Assembly: GCA_041745515.1 (NCBI GenBank) | Contig: JBGTIU010000126.1 | Coordinates: 1-22,477, forward strand | Direction of reading: 5' to 3' | Length of the DNA stretch: 22,477 nucleotides | Origin: JAKFWF01 sp041745515 | Lineage (GTDB): Bacteria; Pseudomonadota; Alphaproteobacteria; Rhizobiales; Hyphomicrobiaceae | Part shown: piece after piece, positions 14,520 to 21,395 of the stretch | Position numbering within the stretch: the stretch's first letter is position 1 | How the letters are laid out: each line of letters starts with the position of its first letter | The notes under the pieces: model-generated | Seen by the model: the letters and a program-made list of their open reading frames with translations, nothing else | Told to the model about the DNA's origin: nothing | The model's database searches: none | Program-made: the position numbers and the translations under genes

Positions 14520-17500
14520 ATGACCACGGCATCCCCGGCTAGCGTCAACGACAAATGGAACTTCTGGATCGATCGCGGCGGCACCTTCACCGACGTGGTC
14601 GCCCGCACGCCCCGCGGCCGGATTCTCGCGCGCAAGGTGCTGTCGGATAACCCTGGTGTTTACGACGACGCCGCGCTCGAAGGCATCAGGCAGTTTCTCG
14701 GGATCGCCTCCGACGCGCCGATCCCTGCGTCGCGCATCGAAGCCGTCAAGATGGGCACCACGGTCGCAACCAACGCGCTGCTCGAACGCAAGGGCGAGAA
14801 GACGCTTCTTGTTATTACAGCCGGTCTCAAAGACCAGCTCGAGATCGGCTATCAGGCGCGACCTGACATCTTCGCCAAGCAGATCATCAAGCCGGAGATG
14901 CTCTATACGCGCGTAATCGAGGCAAGAGAGCGCGTGCGTGCCGACAGCACGGTCGAACTGGCGCTCGATGAGGCCGCGCTCGCGAAGGATCTCGCGGCGG
15001 CACTCGGCGATGGCATCAAATCCGTCGCGTTCGCGTTCATGCATGCCTACGCGCACCCGGCGCACGAGAAAACCGCAGCAGCGCTCGCCCGGCAAATGGA
15101 CTTTACCTATGTAGCGGCCAGCCACGAAGTCTCTCCGCTGATCAAGATTGTCGGGCGTGGCGATACGACGGTCGCGGACGCGTATCTGTCGCCCATTCTC
15201 AGGCGCTATGTCGACAAGGTCGCAAGCGCACTGTCTGGTCCCGCGCTTGGCGGCCGGCTCCCCGCAGGGGAGTCGCCAAGCGCAACTAAAATCCTATTCA
15301 TGGCGTCGTCGGGCGGCTTGAAATCGGCTGATCTGTTCCTCGGGCGCGATGCGATCCTGTCCGGTCCCGCGGGCGGCATCGTCGGCATGGCCGAGACGGC
15401 GAAGCTTGCGGGGTTCACAAAGGTCATCGGCTTCGACATGGGCGGCACCTCGACCGACGTTTCCCACTTCGCCGGCGAGTATGAGCGCGCCTTTGAAACG
15501 GAGGTTGCTGGCGTTCGCATGCGCGTGCCTATGATGCGCATCCACACGGTAGCGGCGGGAGGCGGGTCAATCCTGTTCTACGACGGCAATCGCTTTCGTG
15601 CCGGCCCGGAGAGTGCCGGCTCCAACCCCGGACCCAAGTGCTATCGCCGCGGCGGTCCGCTCACCGTCGCCGATGCTAATGTCTTGGTCGGCAAGTTGCA
15701 TGCGGACTTCTTTCCGAAGATTTTCGGCCCCAACCGCGACCAGCCGCTCGATGAAGCGGCCGTAAGGCAGGCGTTCGCCGAAATGGCGCAACGCATAAGC
15801 ACAGATACCGGCGAGACACGCAGCCCGGAGCAGGTCGCCGACGGGTTCATCCGCATCGCTGTCGAGAACATGGCGAACGCGATCAAAAAGATTTCGGTGC
15901 AGCAGGGTTACGACGTCACGGAATACGCATTGCAGTGCTTCGGCTCGGCCGGCGGTCAGCACGCCTGCCTGATCGCCGACACACTCGGCATGGAAACCGT
16001 GCTGCTGCATCCCCTGTCCGGTCTGCTTTCGGCTTACGGCATGGGCCTTGCGAACATCCGCGCCAGCCGCGAAGAGTCGATCGAAACCGTGCTGGACGAG
16101 GCGACGCTTACCCGGATCGGGACACTCGGCGAAACGCTCGCCGACACCGTGCGGTGCGAGCTCGAACAACAGGGCGTGGCCACCGCTGACAGCGCATTGT
16201 CGACCTGGGTGCATGTGCGCTACGAGGGCACCGACAATGCACTGCCCGTTTCGCTTGATGGCATCGGCGCCATGCGCGCGGTGTTCGAGGCCGAGCACCT
16301 GCGTCGCTACGGCTTCGTATCGCCCGAGAAGCGGGTATTCGCGGCTACGCTCGAGGTCGAAGCCCAGGGCGGCGGCGCCAGGCTTGTCGAGCCGGAACAG
16401 CCGCTGCTCAGTCCAGACAGCGCCGAACCACGCACCAACGCACGCTTTTTCTCGTCGAAGGCCTGGCACGACGCGCCGGTGTACTTCCGCGACGGGCTGA
16501 AGCCCGGCCACAAGATCACCGGCCCGGCGCTCATCATCGAGCCGCACCAGACGGTCGTAATCGAGCCGGGTTGGCGGCTGAAGGTTACGCAGCGCGATCA
16601 TCTCGTCATGCGGCGCATCACTCCGCGGGCAACCGAGCGGTTGGGCGCCAAGGCCGATCCCATGCTGCTCGAAGTCTTCAACAACCTTTTCATGTCGATT
16701 GCCGAGCAGATGGGCGAAGCGCTGCGCAACACCGCGCAGTCGGTCAATATCAAGGAGCGGCTGGATTTCTCCTGCGCCGTGTTTGACCGCACCGGTGCGC
16801 TCGTCGCCAATGCGCCGCACATGCCCGTGCACCTGGGTTCGATGGATAAATCGGTCGAAACGATCATTGCGATGAACAAGGGCACGATGCAACCGGGCGA
16901 CGTCTACATGTTGAACGCGCCCTACAACGGCGGCACGCATCTGCCGGACATCACGGTCATTACACCGGTGTTTGCAGTGGCGCCCGGCGACTCCCCTTCG
17001 GGGAGCCGGCCGCCGGGCGCGGGTCAAATTCTGTTCTATGTTGCCAGCCGCGGACACCACGAGGACATCGGCGGGCTGACCCCCGGCTCGATGACGCCGG
17101 AAGCCACGCATATCGACGAGGAAGGCGTCTATATCGACAACTTCAAACTTGTCGACCAGGGCCGCTTCCTCGAAGCCGAAACGCACGCATTGCTGTCGGG
17201 CGCCAAGTTCCCGGCCCGCCGCCCCGACAAGAACATTGCCGACCTGAAGGCGCACGTGGCGGCCAATGCTAAGGGCATGGCCGAACTCGGCAAGATGGTC
17301 GCCCACTTCGGCCTCGACGTGGTCAAGGCCTACATGAACCATGTGCAGGACAACGCCGAGGAGAGCGTGCGCCGCTTGTTGTCCAGGCTCAAGAATGGTC
17401 GCTTCCGCGTCGAGATGGATCAGGGCACGCACGTCGAGGTGGCGATTTCGGTCGATCAGAAGAACAGATCGGCCATCGTCGACTTCACCGGCACCAGTCC

Positions 17501-18233
17501 GTCGCCCGCCAATAACTTCAATGCGCCGGCACCGGTGACGCGCGCGGCAACGCTCTACGTTTTCCGCGTGATGTGCGACGAGCCAATCCCGATGAACGCA
17601 GGCTGCCTCAAGCCGATCACGCTGAAGATTCCGGACGGCAGCATGCTTGCGCCGGTCTATCCGGCAGCCGTGGTCGCCGGCAATGTCGAAACCAGTCAGA
17701 TCGTGACGAACTGCCTGTTCGCGGCACTTGGCGCCATGGGCCCGAGCCAGGGCACCATGAACAATCTGACGTTCGGCAACGCACAACTGCAGTACTACGA
17801 GACCATCTGCTCGGGCTCGCCGGCGGGATACTTCTCAGACGGTAACGGCTTCAACGGCACGAGCGGCGTGCACGTGCACATGACCAACACGCGGCTGACC
17901 GATCCGGAAATCCTGGAGTTGCGATATCCGGTTTTGCTCGAAGAGTTCGGCATCCGCCGTGGTTCGGGCGGCAAGGGCAAGTGGTCGGCGGGCGATGGAA
18001 CCTACCGCCGCATCCGCTTCCTCGACCGCATGGCTTGCGCGATCCTGTCGGGCTACCGGCGCGTGCGCCCCTATGGTCTCGACGGAGGCAATCAGGGCGA
18101 GTGCGGCCGCAATACCGTGCGGCGTTCGGACGGGCGCATGGAACAGCTGGCCGGTTGCGCGCAGACTGTGCTGGAGGCCGGCGAGGCGATCATCATTGAA
18201 ACTCCGACCGGCGGCGGCGTCGGCAAGTCTTGA
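14520..18233 (+). CDS. Fused HyuA-HyuB hydantoinase / 5-oxoprolinase
   Basis: 1237 residues, the size of fused bacterial 5-oxoprolinases. The HyuA half (to about residue 700) has the actin-like ATPase motifs IDRGGTFTDVV (18-27) and KMGTTVATNALLERKG. It also has FDMGGTSTDVS (from D306), AAGGGSI and NPGPKCYRRGGPLTVADAN. The HyuB half (about 715-1228) has IKERLDFSCAVFDRTG, NAPHMPVHLGSM, YNGGTHLPDITV, SRGHHEDIGG and PGSMTP. Family members hydrolyse 5-oxoproline to glutamate with ATP, or open hydantoins. Acetone carboxylase is less likely because its third subunit is absent. Two short loop peptides, at residues 242-255 and 821-834, are encoded by matching palindromic DNA elements. The gene is divergent from the regulator/TRAP genes and convergent with the CDP-alcohol transferase, six bases apart. 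Confidence 0.92.
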   Translation: MTTASPASVNDKWNFWIDRGGTFTDVVARTPRGRILARKVLSDNPGVYDDAALEGIRQFLGIASDAPIPASRIEAVKMGTTVATNALLERKGEKTLLVITAGLKDQLEIGYQARPDIFAKQIIKPEMLYTRVIEARERVRADSTVELALDEAALAKDLAAALGDGIKSVAFAFMHAYAHPAHEKTAAALARQMDFTYVAASHEVSPLIKIVGRGDTTVADAYLSPILRRYVDKVASALSGPALGGRLPAGESPSATKILFMASSGGLKSADLFLGRDAILSGPAGGIVGMAETAKLAGFTKVIGFDMGGTSTDVSHFAGEYERAFETEVAGVRMRVPMMRIHTVAAGGGSILFYDGNRFRAGPESAGSNPGPKCYRRGGPLTVADANVLVGKLHADFFPKIFGPNRDQPLDEAAVRQAFAEMAQRISTDTGETRSPEQVADGFIRIAVENMANAIKKISVQQGYDVTEYALQCFGSAGGQHACLIADTLGMETVLLHPLSGLLSAYGMGLANIRASREESIETVLDEATLTRIGTLGETLADTVRCELEQQGVATADSALSTWVHVRYEGTDNALPVSLDGIGAMRAVFEAEHLRRYGFVSPEKRVFAATLEVEAQGGGARLVEPEQPLLSPDSAEPRTNARFFSSKAWHDAPVYFRDGLKPGHKITGPALIIEPHQTVVIEPGWRLKVTQRDHLVMRRITPRATERLGAKADPMLLEVFNNLFMSIAEQMGEALRNTAQSVNIKERLDFSCAVFDRTGALVANAPHMPVHLGSMDKSVETIIAMNKGTMQPGDVYMLNAPYNGGTHLPDITVITPVFAVAPGDSPSGSRPPGAGQILFYVASRGHHEDIGGLTPGSMTPEATHIDEEGVYIDNFKLVDQGRFLEAETHALLSGAKFPARRPDKNIADLKAHVAANAKGMAELGKMVAHFGLDVVKAYMNHVQDNAEESVRRLLSRLKNGRFRVEMDQGTHVEVAISVDQKNRSAIVDFTGTSPSPANNFNAPAPVTRAATLYVFRVMCDEPIPMNAGCLKPITLKIPDGSMLAPVYPAAVVAGNVETSQIVTNCLFAALGAMGPSQGTMNNLTFGNAQLQYYETICSGSPAGYFSDGNGFNGTSGVHVHMTNTRLTDPEILELRYPVLLEEFGIRRGSGGKGKWSAGDGTYRRIRFLDRMACAILSGYRRVRPYGLDGGNQGECGRNTVRRSDGRMEQLAGCAQTVLEAGEAIIIETPTGGGVGKS
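15243..15283 (-). repeat. 41-bp palindromic element, copy 1, inside the oxoprolinase gene
   Basis: Outer stem GCGCTTGGCG / CGCCAAGCGC (10 bp, perfect), inner stem CTCCCC / GGGGAG (6 bp) around loop GCA. The internal asymmetry is GCCGG on the left and T on the right. It encodes residues 242-255, ALGGRLPAGESPSA, between the conserved LSPILRRYV and the ILFMASSGGL block. It is the same element as copy 2 in reverse orientation; the strand label is relative to copy 2. Confidence 0.8.
16980..17020 (+). repeat. 41-bp palindromic element, copy 2, inside the oxoprolinase gene
   Basis: Outer stem GCGCCCGGCG / CGCCGGGCGC (10 bp, perfect), inner stem CTCCCC / GGGGAG around loop TTC. The internal asymmetry is A on the left and CCGGC on the right. 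It encodes residues 821-834, APGDSPSGSRPPGA, between DITVITPVF and ILFYVASRGHH, where family members usually have only a tight turn. Reverse-complementing copy 1 gives the same core, differing in the loop and in paired positions of the outer stem. Confidence 0.8.
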
Positions 18234-18239
18234 AAGGCC

Positions 18240-18857
18240 TCATGCCGATGGCGGCGACAGCAGCCGCCACGCGAGTGTAATCCGCGCGGCAGCGGACGCG
18301 GCGCATAGAACTGCGAACCCACCTGCGATCCAGGGGAACCATGCCGGCCACAGGCAGCAGGCGATGAAAACAATGATTGTCTCGGCGCCCTCCGCCAGTC
18401 CTGCGAGATAGTAGATCGATTTCAAGCCTTGCGCGCGTGTCTCGAGGCCGAGCCGCTCGGCAATGATCGCGAAGGCCAGAAACGACGCTCCGTTGGCAAG
18501 AAAGCATGCAAGCAACGCCGCTGCGGTGAGCGCATTGTTTGCCGGATCGGCGACAGCAAAGCCGAGCGGGATCGTGGCATACACGAGGAAATCGAGTGCG
18601 ATATCGAGAAACGCGCCCCGGTCGGTGCGGCCGTTGACCCGTGCCACGGCGCCATCAAGGCCATCGCCGATCCGGCCCATGAGAAACAACGCCAACCCGA
18701 GCATGTATGAACCGCAGCCGATGGCCACTGCTGCAATTACTCCGAACGCCGCACCCGCGAGGGTGATCTGATCCGCCTCGACGCCGGCGTCAGCGAGACG
18801 CCGCCCTGCGGCGTCCAGCGGCGGATCGATCAGGCGTCGCAACCGGCCATCGAGCAT
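18240..18857 (-). CDS. CDP-alcohol phosphatidyltransferase family membrane protein
   Basis: 205 residues from the ATG at 18857. The signature is complete: D65, D68-G69, A72-R73, G81, D85 and D89 (GDGLDGAVAR ... GAFLDIALD), matching DxxDGxxAR...GxxxDxxxD. These aspartates bind the metal ions and the CDP-alcohol. About five or six hydrophobic segments follow, with IPLGFAVADP after the motif. The enzyme swaps CMP for a second alcohol to make a phospholipid or related product at the inner membrane. The length and FLDIALDFLVYATIPLG stretch point to the small uncharacterised branch rather than PgsA or PssA, so the acceptor is unknown. The upstream ATG at 18896 lacks a ribosome site, while AAGGA supports 18857. 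It is convergent with the oxoprolinase gene and divergent from the TPR gene. Confidence 0.88.
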   Translation of the reverse strand: MLDGRLRRLIDPPLDAAGRRLADAGVEADQITLAGAAFGVIAAVAIGCGSYMLGLALFLMGRIGDGLDGAVARVNGRTDRGAFLDIALDFLVYATIPLGFAVADPANNALTAAALLACFLANGASFLAFAIIAERLGLETRAQGLKSIYYLAGLAEGAETIIVFIACCLWPAWFPWIAGGFAVLCAASAAARITLAWRLLSPPSA

Positions 18858-18865
18858 GGGCTGGG

Positions 18866-18870
18866 TCCTT
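18866..18870 (-). promoter_or_regulatory. Ribosome binding site deciding the CDP-alcohol transferase start
   Basis: AAGGA on the minus strand lies eight bases before the ATG at 18857. The alternative upstream ATG has nothing comparable, so the protein is taken as 205 rather than 218 residues. Confidence 0.6.
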
Positions 18871-19019
18871 GGAATCCCGCGCCGAGTGGGTATCATGATT
18901 CACGGATGGTGATCTCGCCAGCAGGGCAGTGTATCAAAGCGGCATTTCCACGCCTTATTCGCGGCCATGTGGTTCGCTAGGCCGCTGGACAGCGACACCG
19001 GTTCCCACGAGGATCACGA

Positions 19020-19676
19020 ATGACGGGTTTGACGGCCAGTCGGAGACTAGCATTCGTTACCAGCTTGGCGGCAGCCTTGGCGCTGGCGCCTCCGGCGTTC
19101 GGCCAGATGTTCGACAACCACGAATGTTACGGCGACGACAACGAACGGCGCATCAAGGCCTGCTCGGAGTTGATCGAGAATCCTGCGCTCTCGCCCGACG
19201 CCCAAGGCGCCGCCTATGCCATGCGCGCCCTCTCGCAGTCCCTCAAAGGTGCCTATGACACGGCGATCCGCGACTATGATCGCGCGATCGTTCTGGTGCC
19301 CGACTTCGCCGTCGCGCTGAATAATCGTGCGTGGGCGTACTTCAAATCGGGCCGCGCGGCTCAGGGCCTTGTGGACGCCGAACGATCTCTCGCGCTGGAC
19401 GCCACTAGTCCTCATGCGTACGACACGCGGGCGCACATCCGCCAATGGACCGGGCAGCCGGCATCCGCTATGGCCGACTATGAACGCGCCATGTTTTTCG
19501 GCGGACTACGCATGGTCCGGCTCTATCAGTGCGGACTGACGGCGGCGGGTCTTTATAAGGGCAAGACGGACGGACTGACATCGCCCGAGCTGCGCCGCGC
19601 GTTCGAGATCTGCGTCCAGGGCACAAGTTGCGATCCGCTGCCGTCAGACGAAGAATGCCGCCCCTCGACATCGTGA
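19020..19676 (+). CDS. Secreted tetratricopeptide-repeat protein
   Basis: 218 residues. A signal peptide (core LAFVTSLAAALALAPPAFG) is probably cleaved after residue 28. About three TPR units follow at roughly 62-96, 97-130 and 131-164 (for example AIRDYDRAIVLVPDFAVALNNRAWAYFKSG in pieces). The C-terminal part, 172-198 (LTAAGLYKGKTDG ... LRRAFEIC), faintly recalls a peptidoglycan-binding-domain helix. It contains several cysteines (C36, C48, C171, C198, C204, C213) that may pair in the periplasm. GAGGATCACGA precedes the ATG. The role is probably protein-protein contacts in the periplasm, with no specific partner suggested by the neighbours. Its stop codon directly abuts that of the convergent MFS gene (TGATCA at 19674-19679). 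Confidence 0.85.
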   Translation: MTGLTASRRLAFVTSLAAALALAPPAFGQMFDNHECYGDDNERRIKACSELIENPALSPDAQGAAYAMRALSQSLKGAYDTAIRDYDRAIVLVPDFAVALNNRAWAYFKSGRAAQGLVDAERSLALDATSPHAYDTRAHIRQWTGQPASAMADYERAMFFGGLRMVRLYQCGLTAAGLYKGKTDGLTSPELRRAFEICVQGTSCDPLPSDEECRPSTS

Positions 19677-20942
19677 TCACTCCGCCGGTTGTGCGATGGG
19701 CCGGCGACGATAGAGGATAAGCCAAAATGCGGCAGCAAACACGACGGCCATCAGCGGCAGAGCCATGATGTTGACGAAGCGCCAGCCGGGCCCGGCCGCC
19801 AGCAATCCCGACGAGGCAGCAGCCGTCGCCGTTGCTGCGTAGACCAGCAGATCGTGCGCGCCTTGCGCCTTTGCGCGCTCCGCCGGTCGGTAGGTTTCGG
19901 TCAACAGCGTCGTGCCGCCGACGAAGCAGAAGTTCCAGCCCAGGCCGACCAGAATATTGGCGAAGAAAAAGTGCCAGAACTCGATGCCGGCAAGGTTCAC
20001 CAGCGAGCAGCCGACCTGAATGACCGCGCCTACGGCGATGATGGTCAGCACGCCGAAGCGGTTGATCAGGTGTCCGGTGAAGAACGACGGCAAAAACATT
20101 GCAATCGCATGCGCCTGGATAACGGTGGCGCTGTCGTTGAACTTGAAGCCGCAGGCGTGCATGGCCAACGGCGTCGCCGACATCACCAGCGTCATCACGG
20201 CGAAGCCGAGCATCGACGAGGTCAGCGCCACGAGGTAGGCCGGCTGCCGCATGATCTGCAGCACAGGACGGCCACCTTCCAGCTTCTCGGCGGCGGTCAG
20301 CTGTGGGACGTCGAGCGCCTGCACGACAATCACGACAAGGCAGGAGAATGCGGCGACCATCAGATAGACGCCCGCGAAGGTCAGTGGGGCGAGCAGCTCG
20401 ACGCTCCATTTCGCGGTTTGCGGACCGATGAATCCGGCAAGAACGCCGCCTGCCATCACGAGCGAGATCGCCTTGGCCTTGTATGCGGAGCTCGCGGCGT
20501 CGGCAGCGGCAAAGCGGAAATACCAGGCAAACGCGCCGGCTACGCCCTGGAAGAACGCGCCGAGACACATCAGCGCAAAATTCTGCTGCACGATGGCGAT
20601 CATAGTGATGATACCGGAGACAACACCTGCCAGCCCGCCGACCGTGAAGCCCACGCGCCGCCCTACTCGCGCCATCAGGAATGACGCTGGCACGGTCGTG
20701 GTCAACAGGCCGATGTGCGTGAGAAAGATCGGCACGGTGGCAAGCTGCGCGTCGCTGGTTAATCCGAGCCAGCGAAAAGCCGGCTCGGCGGCGAGGGTAT
20801 TTCCCGGCCCAAGCATCATCAGGGCGGCAAGCGGGGTTGTGGCAATGGCCATGCCCTGCACCGATTGGAACAGGGCCTGCGCCAGCGCCAGCACGCCGAT
20901 GTTACGTCGCAGCAGCCATGTCGGCTGTGCCAGGTTGTACAT
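19677..20942 (-). CDS. MFS transporter
   Basis: 421 residues with about 12 hydrophobic segments, normal for a major-facilitator permease. The loop after the second or third segment, FLMARVGRRVGF (from residue 89), is a version of MFS motif A. A longer polar central loop (LDVPQLTAAEKLEGGRP) separates the two six-helix halves. The C-terminal half has FVGGTTLLTETYRPAERAKAQG, a second motif-A-like region. Substrate and direction of transport cannot be assigned. It is the end gene before an accessory-looking spacer. Upstream of its ATG only a weak GAG is seen as ribosome site. It converges on the TPR gene with no intervening base. Confidence 0.88.
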   Translation of the reverse strand: MYNLAQPTWLLRRNIGVLALAQALFQSVQGMAIATTPLAALMMLGPGNTLAAEPAFRWLGLTSDAQLATVPIFLTHIGLLTTTVPASFLMARVGRRVGFTVGGLAGVVSGIITMIAIVQQNFALMCLGAFFQGVAGAFAWYFRFAAADAASSAYKAKAISLVMAGGVLAGFIGPQTAKWSVELLAPLTFAGVYLMVAAFSCLVVIVVQALDVPQLTAAEKLEGGRPVLQIMRQPAYLVALTSSMLGFAVMTLVMSATPLAMHACGFKFNDSATVIQAHAIAMFLPSFFTGHLINRFGVLTIIAVGAVIQVGCSLVNLAGIEFWHFFFANILVGLGWNFCFVGGTTLLTETYRPAERAKAQGAHDLLVYAATATAAASSGLLAAGPGWRFVNIMALPLMAVVFAAAFWLILYRRRPIAQPAE

Positions 20943-21201
20943 AGAAACTCGATTCGGCTCGTATTACTGAAATCGACACTGCGCGGGGGCCATGAATGCA
21001 GATACGCGCGATTGGCCGCATTTTGGAAACCCCTTTCCTGCAACGGTGCTGTGCACACGACCACGAGCGCACATCGCATGGGCAAACGGACGTGCTGCGC
21101 CAATGCCCCACCAACAGACGGCGTTGAAAGCTTTCAGTTCGCATCTCGAACAATTGTGGATTACGGCAATTGTTTGTCGAATTCATGGAGTATGTACCAA
21201 A

Positions 21202-21230
21202 TTGGCAACAACAAGCCATCGCCCTTAAAA
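21202..21230 (+). promoter_or_regulatory. Weak candidate promoter for the adhesin gene
   Basis: TTGGCA (21202-21207) matches five of six -35 positions. At 17-base spacing TTAAAA (21225-21230) is a poor -10. It lies at the edge of the AT-rich stretch. Confidence 0.3.
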
Positions 21231-21382
21231 CTTTTAACGTGCTGTAAATTAAGTTAATTGCTTGCGGCTCAAGCGCCCTGTCTGAAGGCGTTGATGCATG
21301 ATGCGCACACTTATTTGCTGGCGGTGTGCTCCGCCTGGCCGCTACGTTGCCGCTCAGTTTTGTAGCTCGTATTGCGTTGGGG

Positions 21383-21387
21383 GGGAG
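21383..21387 (+). promoter_or_regulatory. Ribosome binding site of the adhesin gene
   Basis: GGGAG at the end of a run of G, eight bases before the ATG at 21396. It supports this start over internal methionines. Confidence 0.65.
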
Positions 21388-21395
21388 TTCAACTC

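Larger units (their letters stand above)
20943..21395. other. 453-base intergenic region before the adhesin
   Basis: No credible gene. It separates the divergent MFS and adhesin genes. The first 230 bases are of ordinary composition. About 21190-21262 is AT-rich and contains a perfect 13-bp palindrome AATTAA-G-TTAATT (21247-21259). CAATTGT occurs twice around 21150-21175. A candidate rightward promoter lies at 21202-21230, which would leave a leader of about 160 bases. Composition differs from the flanking genes, consistent with regulated or acquired DNA. Confidence 0.6.

Noticed and set aside
15567..17786. 739-codon leftward frame opposite the oxoprolinase gene
   Set aside because: It is the complementary strand of a strongly conserved enzyme in GC-rich DNA; the peptide is His/Arg/Val-rich without any domain.
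20992..21228. 78-codon open frame upstream of the adhesin
   Set aside because: No ribosome site, no recognisable domain, and composition looks like intergenic DNA; several equally long frames overlap it on other strands.
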